Below, piece after piece: positions 1 to 8,738 of a stretch of 64,000 nucleotides of DNA (the stretch's first letter is position 1; the number at the start of each line of letters is the position of its first letter). Position numbers and translations under genes: made by a program. Under the pieces are notes generated by a model. That model was given only the letters and a program-made list of their open reading frames with translations, was not told the origin of the DNA and made no database searches. Origin of the DNA: Salsuginibacillus halophilus (GTDB lineage Bacteria; Bacillota; Bacilli; Bacillales; Marinococcaceae); contig NZ_PYAV01000007.1 of NCBI RefSeq assembly GCF_003014715.1, forward strand, positions 62,001-126,000. Reading direction: 5' to 3'.

Positions 1-2334
1 ACCGGTTGGTTTGTATTTCTTTTGCCGCTCGCTTTGTTTGCTTACTTTTTAACTTATGTTCCTGTAACTTCAGGCGGAGGTACGCATCAAGCTAACCTGC
101 CCTGGGTTCCTTCACTCGGCATTTATTTCAATGCATACGTTGACGGGCTCAGCCTTCTATTCGCGCTTTTAATCACAGGAATCGGTGCGCTTGTCGTCTT
201 GTATTCGATTTATTACTTATCGAAAAAAACCGAACCGCTGCACAACTTTTATGTTTACTTAATGATGTTCATGGGGGCAATGCTTGGTGTTGTTTTAACT
301 GACAACCTTATTGTCATCTATGTGTTCTGGGAGTTGACGAGTTTAGCTTCAAGCTTACTGATCAGCTATTGGTTCCACCGGCAGGCATCGATTTACGGTG
401 CACAAAAATCAATGATGATTACGGTCTTCGGCGGTTTTTCAATGCTCGGTGGTTTCTCACTTTTGTATGTCATGACCGACACGTTCAGCATTCAAGAGAT
501 CATCGCACAAGCAGATCAAGTGGTGGAAAGCCCGCTGTTTCTCCCAGCAATGCTTTTAATCCTTTTAGGAGCATTTACAAAATCAGCCCAGTTTCCATTT
601 CACATCTGGCTGCCGGATGCGATGGAAGCGCCGACACCAGTTAGTGCATACTTGCACTCAGCGACAATGGTTAAAGCTGGTATTTATCTTGTCGCCCGCT
701 TAACACCTGTGTTTGGAGGCACACCTGAATGGTTCTGGCTACTTTCAGGTTTTGGTATCTTAACGTTAACCTGGGGCTCCATATCAGCTGTCAGACAGAA
801 AGACTTAAAAGGGATCCTTGCCTTTTCAACCATCAGTCAGCTCGGTTTAATTATGTGTCTCTTAGGTCTTGGTTCAGCTTCGCTTTATTTTACAGATGCT
901 GATGAAACAACGATGTACGCAACAGCGACACTCGCTGCTGTATTTCACTTAGTGAACCATGCAACGTTTAAAGGAAGCCTGTTTATGACCGCCGGGATTG
1001 TAGATCACGAAACCGGCACAAGGGATATCCGAAAACTTGGTGGTTTAATGACCATCATGCCGGTCACATTTACCGTATCATTAATTGGAACAGCTGCTAT
1101 GGCCGGCTTGCCGCCTTTTAATGGCTTCTTAAGTAAAGAGATGTTTTTCACCGGTGTGTTAAACGCCACTGAATTAAACATCTTTAACATGGAAACGGTC
1201 GGCTTTATCTTCCCGGTATTTGCCTGGATCGCAAGTATCTTTACGTTCTTGTATTGCTTGATCATGTTCTTCCGTACCTTTACAGGGAAATTTGAACCGA
1301 GCAATTACGAAGTTGACCATGTACACGAAGCACCAAAAGGAATGCTGATCAGCCCGGTTATTCTCGGCTCTTTAGTGATCATTTTCGGTTTCTTCCCGAA
1401 CCTGCTCACTTATACCATCCTTGAGCCAGCGATGGCAGCAATCATTCCTGATTCCATGAATTATATTGAATCAGCGATCTTTAATATTTATCATTGGCAC
1501 GGGTTTAACGCAGAAATCTTTATGACCCTTGGGGTTGTAGCCTTTGGTGCATTGTTATTCATTAACATGGGCAAATGGTCTGCGCTTTCGATTTATCAAA
1601 AAGAGCGCGATCCATTAAACAGGGCATATGACGGTTCTCTTGACGGCTTAATCACTGGCTCGCAGGCGGTAACACGTATTCAAATGACCGGCCTTCTCCG
1701 TGATTACTTTGCGTTTATGCTCGTATTTATGGTCATGCTGCTGCTCTATTCAATGTTCTATGCAGATGCATTCGCCATTAACACGCAGGATCTGGCACCG
1801 ATTTCTCCACATATGTGGGTGCTTACCATTCTGTTTATTGCAGCAACGCTTGTTATGCCGTTTATCAATCACCGGGTTACGGCGATTATTACAATCGGGG
1901 TTATCGGCTTTTTACTTGCGCTCTTCTTTGTCGTCTTCCGGGCGCAGGACCTTGCCATTACTCAGCTTCTCGTGGAAACAGTACTGGTCATTCTGCTCCT
2001 GCTTGCGTTTTATCATTTGCCGGAGATTAGAAAAGAAACATTTAAGCCGGTATTTAAACTTACGAACGCCGTCATTTCAGTTGCTGTCGGTGTAACTGTT
2101 ACACTTATTGCATTTAGTGCACACGCAATGCAGCATGAGCGTCCATTCGGGGCGATCTCGGAGTACTTCATTGAGAATACGTACGAGCTTACAGGCGGTC
2201 AAAACATGGTTAACTTAATTCTTGTTGACTTCCGTGCCATTGATACGATTCTTGAGGTTCTTGTTTTAGCGATTGCTGCCCTTGGTGTTGTGACGATGAT
2301 CAAGCTTCGGATGAACGGACGCGAAGATGTATAA
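1..2334 (+). CDS. mrpA: Na+/H+ antiporter subunit MrpA (5' partial)
   Basis: This is the largest subunit of the Mrp cation/proton antiporter, a membrane complex that exports Na+ and supports pH homeostasis at alkaline pH. The reading frame is open from base 1, so about 28 N-terminal residues are outside the window, judged from my memory of the B. subtilis protein. The NuoL-like core is seen in the motifs FWELTSLAS and KSAQFPFHIWLPDAMEAPTP. The C-terminal MbhD/MbhE-like part ends with a typical NLILVDFRAIDTILE segment, so the gene is complete at its 3' end and carries no fused MrpB domain. It is first in a tight operon with mrpC to mrpG, but mrpB does not follow it. Confidence 0.96.
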   Translation, partial: TGWFVFLLPLALFAYFLTYVPVTSGGGTHQANLPWVPSLGIYFNAYVDGLSLLFALLITGIGALVVLYSIYYLSKKTEPLHNFYVYLMMFMGAMLGVVLTDNLIVIYVFWELTSLASSLLISYWFHRQASIYGAQKSMMITVFGGFSMLGGFSLLYVMTDTFSIQEIIAQADQVVESPLFLPAMLLILLGAFTKSAQFPFHIWLPDAMEAPTPVSAYLHSATMVKAGIYLVARLTPVFGGTPEWFWLLSGFGILTLTWGSISAVRQKDLKGILAFSTISQLGLIMCLLGLGSASLYFTDADETTMYATATLAAVFHLVNHATFKGSLFMTAGIVDHETGTRDIRKLGGLMTIMPVTFTVSLIGTAAMAGLPPFNGFLSKEMFFTGVLNATELNIFNMETVGFIFPVFAWIASIFTFLYCLIMFFRTFTGKFEPSNYEVDHVHEAPKGMLISPVILGSLVIIFGFFPNLLTYTILEPAMAAIIPDSMNYIESAIFNIYHWHGFNAEIFMTLGVVAFGALLFINMGKWSALSIYQKERDPLNRAYDGSLDGLITGSQAVTRIQMTGLLRDYFAFMLVFMVMLLLYSMFYADAFAINTQDLAPISPHMWVLTILFIAATLVMPFINHRVTAIITIGVIGFLLALFFVVFRAQDLAITQLLVETVLVILLLLAFYHLPEIRKETFKPVFKLTNAVISVAVGVTVTLIAFSAHAMQHERPFGAISEYFIENTYELTGGQNMVNLILVDFRAIDTILEVLVLAIAALGVVTMIKLRMNGREDV

Positions 2335-2403
2335 CAAGTAGCGCCGGCTCCGGCCGGCCTCTGCTTCTGAAGGTGATATTGAAAATTAGGAGAGGATGCA
2401 CTT

Positions 2404-2742
2404 ATGGAAATCCTTATGTCAATCACGGTCGGTGTCCTCTTTATGGTCGGAACGTATATGATTTTGACAAAAAGCATTCTCCGCGTCATTTTAGGTTTGA
2501 TGTTGATGTCGCACGGAGCGCACCTTTTGCTACTCGTAATGGCTGATTTAAAAGCCGGCGCTCCTCCATTACTCGGCGAGGATGCAACTGCGTTTTCCGA
2601 TCCACTGCCCCAGGCACTGATTTTAACCGCCATTGTTATCAGCTTTGGTGTAACATCCTTTTTACTTGTACTTGCTTATCGAACGTACAAAGCACATCAA
2701 ACAGATGATCTTGAAAAATTGAGGGGTACTGCTGATGAATAG
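2404..2742 (+). CDS. mrpC: Na+/H+ antiporter subunit MrpC
   Basis: This 112-residue NuoK-like membrane subunit of the Mrp antiporter has three predicted transmembrane helices and the family segment TKSILRVILGLMLMSHGAH. A ribosome binding site (AGGAGAGG) lies just upstream of the ATG. The stop overlaps the start of mrpD by 8 bases, which suggests translational coupling. In Bacillus the gene before mrpC is mrpB; here mrpC comes 69 bases after the mrpA stop, and no coding sequence fits in that space. Confidence 0.95.
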   Translation: MEILMSITVGVLFMVGTYMILTKSILRVILGLMLMSHGAHLLLLVMADLKAGAPPLLGEDATAFSDPLPQALILTAIVISFGVTSFLLVLAYRTYKAHQTDDLEKLRGTADE

Positions 2743-4216
2743 TTTAGTCGTATTACCAGTACTGCTTCCTTTTCTTGTTGGTTCAATTTTAATTCTACTT
2801 GTTAAACGGCACGCGCTGCAGCGCTGGATCAGCGGTATCACGATGACAGCTCTGCTTGTATTATCAATCATACTTGCCGTTGTCGTTTATCAAGACGGAA
2901 TACAAATTTCAGAACTCGGGAATTGGGAAGCACCGTTCGGAATTATTTTCGTCGCAGACATGTTTGCAACGTTGATGGTGGTTTTATCAAGCATCGTCGG
3001 CTTTACTTGCTTGTTTTTTGCATTTCGAACCATTGCCCCAGTCCGTGAAAAGTATTACTTCTACCCTTTTTACTTCTTCCTGCTTACTGGGGTTAACGGT
3101 GCATTTTTAACCGGCGACTTATTTAACCTCTTCGTCTTTTTCGAAGTGATGCTCATTGCTTCATACATTCTAATCGTACACGGAAGCACAAATTATCAGC
3201 TACGCGAATCGTTCAAATATGTTGCAATTAACGTTTTCGCCTCCTTGTTCTTTATCGTCGGGGTTGCTTATATGTATGCTGCAACCGGTACATTGAACTT
3301 TGCCCACCTCGCCGAAAGAATTGACGAAATGGAACAAACCGGCGTACTGAATGTTATTGCGATCTTGTTTTTACTCGTATTTGCCATGAAAGGGGCTTTG
3401 TTCCCGCTTTACTTTTGGCTGCCGCGTTCCTATTACGGTCCTCCGGCTGCAATCGCTGCTTTATTCGGTGGACTTTTAACAAAAGTTGGTATTTATGCGA
3501 TCATCCGGATGTTTACGCTCGTATTTAACCATGACCCGACCTTTACACATAACATTATTCTTGCTTTGGCCGGGTTTACAATGTTTTTCGGCGTACTCGG
3601 AGCTGTTTCGCAGTTTGACTTTAAACGCATCTTGTCGTACCACATCATCAGCCAGGTTGGTTACATGGTGATGGGCCTCGGCTTGTATACCCAGCTTGCA
3701 ATTGCCGGGGCGATTTATTATATCGCCCACCACATTATCGTAAAGGCAGCGCTGTTTCTATTTGCCGGTGCTGCGCAGAAAATCACTGGAGAAACCCATC
3801 TCAAGAAAATGGGCGGCCTGCTCGGTTCACATCCGGTCTTAGCATGGATGTTCTTTATCACAGCGATATCACTAGCAGGCATTCCACCACTTAGCGGTTT
3901 CTTCAGTAAGTTTGCGCTCATTTTATCCGGCTTTGAGGAAGGACGCTACATTATCGTAACCGTTGCACTGATCGTCGGGCTGTTAACACTCTTCTCGATG
4001 ATTAAGATCTTTATGTATGCCTTCTGGGGAGAAAGAAAGCATACGGAAGAACAAAGCCAGATGAAAATCGGCAGTGTCCTTCTGCCAATTGTACCGCTCG
4101 TTGCGCTTACGATCATTATGGGCTTTGCTGCTGAACCGATTTTCCAGTATTCCGAAGCCATTGCTGCAGAACTGCTGGAGCCTGACGTCTATATTAATTC
4201 TGTGCTGAAGGAGTAG
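2735..4216 (+). CDS. mrpD: Na+/H+ antiporter subunit MrpD
   Basis: This 493-residue protein is the second large antiporter-like subunit of the Mrp complex and is homologous to NuoN/NuoM of complex I. About 14 transmembrane helices are expected. Conserved charged membrane motifs are visible: FNLFVFFEVMLIASY with its buried glutamate, and KGALFPLYFWLPRSYYGPP with its lysine. The length is normal for the family. It overlaps mrpC, and mrpE begins 5 bases after its stop, with the mrpE ribosome binding site lying in the last codons of mrpD (AAGGAG). Confidence 0.96.
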   Translation: MNSLVVLPVLLPFLVGSILILLVKRHALQRWISGITMTALLVLSIILAVVVYQDGIQISELGNWEAPFGIIFVADMFATLMVVLSSIVGFTCLFFAFRTIAPVREKYYFYPFYFFLLTGVNGAFLTGDLFNLFVFFEVMLIASYILIVHGSTNYQLRESFKYVAINVFASLFFIVGVAYMYAATGTLNFAHLAERIDEMEQTGVLNVIAILFLLVFAMKGALFPLYFWLPRSYYGPPAAIAALFGGLLTKVGIYAIIRMFTLVFNHDPTFTHNIILALAGFTMFFGVLGAVSQFDFKRILSYHIISQVGYMVMGLGLYTQLAIAGAIYYIAHHIIVKAALFLFAGAAQKITGETHLKKMGGLLGSHPVLAWMFFITAISLAGIPPLSGFFSKFALILSGFEEGRYIIVTVALIVGLLTLFSMIKIFMYAFWGERKHTEEQSQMKIGSVLLPIVPLVALTIIMGFAAEPIFQYSEAIAAELLEPDVYINSVLKE

Positions 4217-4221
4217 GTTGT

Positions 4222-4698
4222 ATGGCTTTTCAAATATTATTAAACCTGTTGATCGCCGTCGTTTGGATGGCCCTGCAGAACAGCTATACGCCCGTCGATT
4301 TTCTTTTCGGCTACGTCGTCGGTATCTTTGTGCTGCTGATTCTGCGCACTGTGCTGCGCTTCGACTTTTATATGCGCAGAGTCTATGCCGTCTTCAAGCT
4401 CTTCCTGCTGTTCTCTAAGGAACTGATTATGGCAAACATTGATATGATTCGGATTGTGTTAAGTCCGAAGCTCACAAACAAACCAGGCATTGTTGCGGTA
4501 CCTACCCGGTTATCATCAGACTGGGAGGTTACCCTGCTTGCCTCGCTTATTTCATTAACACCCGGGACGCTTTCAATGGATTTCTCAGAGGACGGCCGGA
4601 CCATTTACATCCATAACATTGATGTGCCTAACCGCGAAGAAATGATTAAAGATATTCAAGACAAATTTGAAAAAGCCATCTTGGAGGTGACAAGATAA
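4222..4698 (+). CDS. mrpE: Na+/H+ antiporter subunit MrpE
   Basis: This 158-residue protein is the MnhE/MrpE subunit, which is specific to Mrp antiporters and has no complex I counterpart. Two or three N-terminal membrane helices are followed by a cytoplasmic domain with the family motif LLASLISLTPGTLSMDF. The start ATG is placed by the AAGGAG in the end of mrpD. The stop codon shares one base with the mrpF start (TAATG), so the two genes are probably translationally coupled. Confidence 0.95.
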   Translation: MAFQILLNLLIAVVWMALQNSYTPVDFLFGYVVGIFVLLILRTVLRFDFYMRRVYAVFKLFLLFSKELIMANIDMIRIVLSPKLTNKPGIVAVPTRLSSDWEVTLLASLISLTPGTLSMDFSEDGRTIYIHNIDVPNREEMIKDIQDKFEKAILEVTR

Positions 4699-4979
4699 TG
4701 CTAGAAATCGTTTTTTATTCCGTTCTTGTCATCATGTCCGGTTCGCTTTTCATCTGTTTTCTTCGCGCAGTGATCGGTCCGACCATGTCCGACCGCGTCG
4801 TTGCACTTGATACATTCGGCCTTAACATGATTGGCTTTATCGGGATTTTGATGATGCTTCAAGACACGACGGCATATGCAGAAGTTATGCTTGTCATTGC
4901 TGTCCTTGCATTTCTCGGGTCTGTAGCACTGGCGAAGTTTATAGAAAGAGGTGTCGTCATTGATCGAGATCTTGATTAG
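4698..4979 (+). CDS. mrpF: Na+/H+ antiporter subunit MrpF
   Basis: This 93-residue protein with three predicted transmembrane helices is the small MrpF subunit. The family motif RAVIGPTMSDRVVALDT is present at about residues 24-40. A GGAGGTGA ribosome binding site precedes the ATG. Its end overlaps the beginning of mrpG, as is usual in Mrp operons. Confidence 0.94.
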   Translation: MLEIVFYSVLVIMSGSLFICFLRAVIGPTMSDRVVALDTFGLNMIGFIGILMMLQDTTAYAEVMLVIAVLAFLGSVALAKFIERGVVIDRDLD

Positions 4980-5340
4980 CATCTTCGTACTCATCGGTGG
5001 TTTTTTCAGCCTGCTTGGTTCTATAGGGATCCTGCGTCTAAAAGATGTGTACGGACGTATTCACGCAGCAACAAAAAGTGCAACACTCGGCGTTGTTGCA
5101 ACGATTACCGGCACCTTTCTTTACTTTCTTATCATTGATGGTGAGTTTTCAGGAAACATTTTGTTAACCATTTTATTTGTGTTTATGACCGCACCTGTAG
5201 CGGCTCATATCATTTCGCGATCCGCCCACCGGACCGGAATTAAGCTTTGGGAGCAAAGCACTGTTGATGAACTTGTTGACACGTATCCTGAAAAAGAAAG
5301 ACAACTACATCAACAAGCAGAAAAAACGGAAAGAAGCTAA
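4960..5340 (+). CDS. mrpG: Na+/H+ antiporter subunit MrpG
   Basis: This is the last subunit of the Mrp complex, about 126 residues with three predicted membrane helices and the motif DVYGRIHAATKSATLGV. I place the start at TTG 4960 because AGAGGTG lies six bases before it. A GTG at 4951 in the same frame is possible but has a poorly spaced site. The gene overlaps mrpF by 20 bases. The C-terminal tail is hydrophilic (KERQLHQQAEK). Its TAA stop lies in the loop of the terminator that ends the operon. Confidence 0.92.
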   Translation: MIEILISIFVLIGGFFSLLGSIGILRLKDVYGRIHAATKSATLGVVATITGTFLYFLIIDGEFSGNILLTILFVFMTAPVAAHIISRSAHRTGIKLWEQSTVDELVDTYPEKERQLHQQAEKTERS

Positions 5341-5356
5341 GCTTCTTTCCGTTTTT
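5322..5356. terminator. Bidirectional terminator, mrp operon and psd
   Basis: A perfect 16-base-pair stem (5322-5337 with 5341-5356) has A and T runs on its outer ends, so it can end transcription from either side. The mrpG stop codon forms the three-base loop. The psd gene on the other strand ends two bases beyond. Confidence 0.9.
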
Positions 5357-5357
5357 C

Positions 5358-6134
5358 TCATAAATTCAACTGGGATATACTGCTTCCCATATGTATTTCT
5401 TCACCTTCTTCACAGTGAAACGCTTCTACAGATCTACCAGTTAATAAAACAACCGTAGAACCAAATGCAAAGTAGCCAACCTCCTGCCCGCGCTTCCATT
5501 CATTTTCAGGGGCTGTTAACAAAATACTGTTAACATTGAGGGCTCCTACTTTTACAAGCGCCATTGGACCTGCATCAGTTTCAAACTCTGTAACCACCCG
5601 ATAATTACGGCTGAGCGGCTCATCAGCCATTTTTAAACCTGCAGGGTTCACAGGAGCGGATTTGGAACCAAAACGCTTCTGCGCGCGCACAGCGCCGTCA
5701 TACGGCGCATGAATACGATGATAATGCGCAGGGCTTAAATAAAACACAAAGTAACTTCCTTCCGCATAATCATGCTTTGCATTTTGACGCCCAAGCATTT
5801 TTTCTAACGTATAAGTCTGCCCTTTTAATTGAAAGGCCGTATGTGCATCGAGGTTTCCTTGCGCACCGAGAACAGCATCAACCGGACTGATTAACTGTGA
5901 AGGGTCATGATTGATCGTACGGCTTCCTTCCACCAAAGACCTTGTAAAGAATGAGTGCAGACTATCATAGTCATGAAGTGTTAAAGCTGCTTCCTCCTTA
6001 TTCACTTGAAATGTATGAGCAAACGATTGAATTAACCGGCGGCTGCTCTTTACGCCGGAAGCATGCGAAAGTACACGACTTAAAGCTCTGTTGCCGGCGA
6101 GTTCTATAAATGAACGATATAAAAATTTTTTCAT
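5358..6134 (-). CDS. psd: Phosphatidylserine decarboxylase proenzyme
   Basis: This enzyme converts phosphatidylserine to phosphatidylethanolamine at the membrane. The 258-residue protein has the usual Bacillus length. The protease-like residues needed for self-cleavage can be seen: Asp86 in SPVDAVLG, His142 in HYHRIHAPYDG, and the cleavage site Gly225-Ser226 in FAFGSTVVLLTG, where the serine becomes the pyruvoyl group. A GGGAGG ribosome binding site precedes the ATG. It is divergent from pssA, which makes its substrate, so the pair gives the whole two-step branch of phospholipid synthesis. Confidence 0.95.
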   Translation of the reverse strand: MKKFLYRSFIELAGNRALSRVLSHASGVKSSRRLIQSFAHTFQVNKEEAALTLHDYDSLHSFFTRSLVEGSRTINHDPSQLISPVDAVLGAQGNLDAHTAFQLKGQTYTLEKMLGRQNAKHDYAEGSYFVFYLSPAHYHRIHAPYDGAVRAQKRFGSKSAPVNPAGLKMADEPLSRNYRVVTEFETDAGPMALVKVGALNVNSILLTAPENEWKRGQEVGYFAFGSTVVLLTGRSVEAFHCEEGEEIHMGSSISQLNL

Positions 6135-6329
6135 GTGACTCCTCCCGTTTCAAACCTTGGAAATGAGCTGTTAATATATGAATATCATTTAACTATACGC
6201 AAATTCCATGTTTTTTTTAATTTTAAGTTGGGAAATGTGGTTTATAGTTTTATTTTATACACGGTATAATAGATATTTCAAATTTTAAGTGGTAAACTGC
6301 GTGACAGATCATAACTAGAGGTGATTTTT

Positions 6330-6869
6330 TTGGTTTGGCACCAAGCATTAGATGAAACATTAAAATGGGTGAAATCTCATACAGCGAATGCGCTTACTTT
6401 GATCAACTTAGGTTTAGGGTGTTTAGCTATTATTTTTGTATTGCACATGCAGCCCGGCGCAGCGGTATTTCTCATTGCGCTAGCCGCCTTGATTGACCGT
6501 TTGGATGGTATGGTGGCGCGAAAATTAGATATCGTCTCTGATTTTGGTAAGCAGCTGGATTCACTCTGTGATCTCGTTTCCTTCGGCTTAGCACCGATCT
6601 TCCTTCTATATACACTCGCATTATCGGAGTTTGGGATTACCGGGATTTTCTTTTCGATGTTATTCGTAGCTTGCGGTGCAATACGGCTTGCGAAGTTTAA
6701 CATTGTGGAGTTTGAAGGTTATTTCGTCGGGCTGCCAATTACAGCTGCCGGCGTTGTTTTAACCATATCTGCGATGTTTGCAGATATTTGGAGCGGGGTA
6801 TGGTTTTTAATCTTAACATTTGTATTATCATTTTTAATGATTGGACCATTTCGCTTAAAAAAAATGTAG
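6330..6869 (+). CDS. pssA: CDP-diacylglycerol-serine O-phosphatidyltransferase
   Basis: This membrane enzyme joins serine to CDP-diacylglycerol to give phosphatidylserine. The CDP-alcohol phosphatidyltransferase signature (DG, two residues, AR, eight residues, G, three residues, D, three residues, D) is complete from DGMVARKLD to DSLCD. Several hydrophobic helices fill the remainder. I choose TTG 6330 because AGAGGTGAT ends five bases before it; a GTG at 6321 in the same frame falls inside that site. A TATAAT at 6265-6270 may be its -10 box, but no good -35 is seen. Confidence 0.93.
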   Translation: MVWHQALDETLKWVKSHTANALTLINLGLGCLAIIFVLHMQPGAAVFLIALAALIDRLDGMVARKLDIVSDFGKQLDSLCDLVSFGLAPIFLLYTLALSEFGITGIFFSMLFVACGAIRLAKFNIVEFEGYFVGLPITAAGVVLTISAMFADIWSGVWFLILTFVLSFLMIGPFRLKKM

Positions 6870-6997
6870 CTTTCAAAACTCCGCTGAAACAGGCAGAAGT
6901 CCGGTTCATTTTTAACAGAAACCATGTATATTTTGGAAAATATACGTCCAAACTTGGGATCCGCCCCTCGAAAATCCGTCAAATTCCGCGAGAATAC

Positions 6998-7027
6998 TTG
7001 ACACACCGGGGGTTGGATGAGTACATT
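6998..7027 (+). promoter_or_regulatory. Probable sigma-A promoter of hup
   Basis: TTGACA (6998-7003) is followed after 18 bases by TACATT (7022-7027), about 48 bases before the hup start codon. The -35 box is a perfect match and the -10 is a fair match. Confidence 0.6.
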
Positions 7028-7074
7028 TGTTATGTGCAGGCATATTATTACAGGGATGAAAGGGAGTTTTCTTA

Positions 7075-7350
7075 ATGAACAAAACAGATTTGATCAACGC
7101 GGTTGCTGAACAAGCAGACCTTTCAAAAAAAGATGCTTCGAAAGCAGTGGACGCTGTATTTGACAGCATCACTGAGACTTTGAAGCAGGGTGACAAAGTA
7201 CAGCTTGTCGGCTTTGGCAGCTTTGAAGTACGTGAACGTTCTTCCCGTAAAGGACGCAATCCACAAACTGGCGAGGAGATCGAAATTCCTTCCTCGAAGA
7301 ACCCGGCTTTCCGTCCAGGTAAGCAGTTGAAAGACGACGTTAACGCCTAA
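7075..7350 (+). CDS. hup: HU family DNA-binding protein
   Basis: This 91-residue nucleoid protein belongs to the HU/HBs family, which binds DNA as a dimer and bends it. The signature segment [20 protein letters not shown] lies in the beta-arm region, and the N-terminus [13 protein letters not shown] is typical. AAGGGAG precedes the ATG. It is a single-gene unit with its own promoter and a strong terminator. Confidence 0.97.
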   Translation: MNKTDLINAVAEQADLSKKDASKAVDAVFDSITETLKQGDKVQLVGFGSFEVRERSSRKGRNPQTGEEIEIPSSKNPAFRPGKQLKDDVNA

Positions 7351-7370
7351 TTATACTTAGCCGCACGTGA

Positions 7371-7408
7371 AAAAGATGCCGCTGTTTTTACATAGCGCGG
7401 CATCTTTT
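7371..7408 (+). terminator. Terminator of hup
   Basis: A 12-base-pair stem (7371-7382 with 7397-7408) with a GC-rich top is followed by TTTTTTG. It lies 20 bases after the hup stop. It could also work weakly for sigK on the other strand. Confidence 0.88.
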
Positions 7409-7420
7409 TTGTTTGTTAGT

Positions 7421-8122
7421 TTACTTTGTCTGCTCTTTATAAAACGCTTGGAATAATTTTAATAAAGCCCGCTTTTCAATCCGGGATACGTAGCTTCTCG
7501 AAATGCCGAGTTCGCGTGCAATTTCACGCTGTGTCTTTTCTTCTTCTGCTCCTAAGCCGAACCGTTCTGTAATTACTCCTTTTTCCCTTTCATCTAAAAC
7601 GTGTAAGTGTTCATAAATCTGCTTCTTCTCCATCCTCAGCTCGATTTCTTCCATAATCGCAGGAGCATCATCTTGCAAAATATCTACAAGTGCAAGTTCA
7701 TTCCCTTCTTTATCTGAACCTATCGGGTCATGCAGTGAAATATCTTTTTTCACTTTTTTTAAGGCGCGTAAATGCATCAATATCTCATTTTCCACACAAC
7801 GTGCTGCATACGTAGCAAGTTTTGTACCTTTATCCGGTGCGTAGCTTTCAATCCCTTTAATTAATCCAATCGTTCCAATTGAAATTAAATCTTCTGTGTC
7901 CTCACGCGTGTTTTCGAACTTTTTAACGATATGAGCAACGAGCCTTAAATTATGTTCAATCAGCTTATTTCTAGCTTCCTGATCCCCCTGCATCATAGCT
8001 TCTACACAAGCTGCCTCTTCTTGTTTAGATAGAGGCTGAGGAAAAGCATGGTGCTTAATATATCCAACAAGCCATAAAACTTCCTTCACAGCCGCTGCAG
8101 CCATAACAAATAAACTCGACAT
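7421..8122 (-). CDS. sigK: Sporulation sigma factor SigK
   Basis: This RNA polymerase sigma factor acts late in the mother cell during sporulation. It closely matches the SigK proteins I know: a short hydrophobic N-terminus that acts as the pro-sequence, then [36 protein letters not shown] and the region 4 helix-turn-helix [21 protein letters not shown]. The gene is whole and not split by a skin-like element. I start at ATG 8122, with GAGGGG eight bases upstream, not at GTG 8131. This start gives 233 residues. Confidence 0.94.
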   Translation of the reverse strand: MSSLFVMAAAAVKEVLWLVGYIKHHAFPQPLSKQEEAACVEAMMQGDQEARNKLIEHNLRLVAHIVKKFENTREDTEDLISIGTIGLIKGIESYAPDKGTKLATYAARCVENEILMHLRALKKVKKDISLHDPIGSDKEGNELALVDILQDDAPAIMEEIELRMEKKQIYEHLHVLDEREKGVITERFGLGAEEEKTQREIARELGISRSYVSRIEKRALLKLFQAFYKEQTK

Positions 8123-8206
8123 CCAAACCACCCCTCGCTGCTTTTAGTTCAACTTATGCGGGCACGTGCCTAACTGTGTCTGTCCTGTTTAAGAAGATCA
8201 CGGTTT

Positions 8207-8235
8207 TTGCCCACAGCAAAATTTTCATGTATAAT
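8207..8235 (+). promoter_or_regulatory. Probable sigma-A promoter of the HesB-like gene
   Basis: TTGCCC (8207-8212), a 17-base spacer and TATAAT (8230-8235) with an upstream TG form a good vegetative promoter. It is about 50 bases before the start codon at 8287. Confidence 0.6.
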
Positions 8236-8286
8236 CCTCACACAGTCCGGGTAAAGGGTTTGATGTAGAAAGAAGGTGGTTAAATA

Positions 8287-8583
8287 ATGGATTTAACTGT
8301 GAGCCAGCCTGCAGTCAACTGGTTTAAAGACGAATTTGATATTAAGGAAAGTGCAAAAATCCGCTTCTTCGCAAGGTATGGTGGACAGAATCAGCTGGTA
8401 GATGGATTTTCGATTGGTCTTGGTATGGATGAGCCAAATCATCCAGCGGCCACATTTGAAAAAGACGGGCTGCTCTTTTTTATTGAACAACAAGACGAGT
8501 GGTTGTTTCAGGGTGCAGATTTGTACGTAAAATATAGCCGGTCTTACGAAGAAGTAGCCTTTGAATTAAAAGAAAATAGTTAA
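8287..8583 (+). CDS. HesB-like protein (YneR family)
   Basis: This 98-residue protein matches the short HesB/YneR family of Bacillus, with the conserved core RFFARYGGQNQLVDGFSIG and FFIEQQDEW. The HesB/IscA fold usually serves in iron-sulfur cluster handling through cysteines, but this protein has no cysteine at all, so it cannot bind a cluster in the usual way. The role of the family is not known to me. AAGGTGG precedes the ATG. It stands alone between sigK and a lipoprotein gene on the other strand. Confidence 0.85.
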   Translation: MDLTVSQPAVNWFKDEFDIKESAKIRFFARYGGQNQLVDGFSIGLGMDEPNHPAATFEKDGLLFFIEQQDEWLFQGADLYVKYSRSYEEVAFELKENS

Positions 8584-8589
8584 AAAAAT

Positions 8590-8613
8590 CCCTGCCGGTG
8601 TCTTCCGGCAGGG
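8590..8613 (-). terminator. Terminator on the minus strand
   Basis: A 9-base-pair GC-rich stem (8590-8598 with 8605-8613) is followed, on the minus strand, by ATTTTTTTA. This suits the lipoprotein gene that ends at 8739. The plus strand has no T run after the stem, so the HesB-like gene probably reads through or uses the hairpin only as a 3' end. Confidence 0.7.
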
Positions 8614-8738
8614 CTAGATTATAATATGCAAGAGAGGCGGGTTGGACAGCTTACCATAAGCACTTTCCCTTCCCTGCATTTAGTATAGCTAGGCACGTAC
8701 ATGCTGTCGTTTCGTTTGGCAGAAAACTTCTCACATTT

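Noticed and set aside
1005-1304. Minus-strand frame within mrpA
   Set aside because: It is antisense to a conserved membrane protein gene and reflects codon bias of the sense strand.
2199-2633. Minus-strand frame that spans the mrpA-mrpC junction, considered as a remnant of mrpB
   Set aside because: It is antisense and shows no MrpB-like segment; the 69-base gap cannot hold mrpB in any frame.
6788-7075. A 95-residue plus-strand frame between pssA and hup
   Set aside because: It overlaps the end of pssA, has no ribosome binding site and covers the hup promoter; the translation looks random.
7421-8131. A sigK gene split by a skin-type element
   Set aside because: The frame is continuous through all sigma regions, so no recombination is needed.
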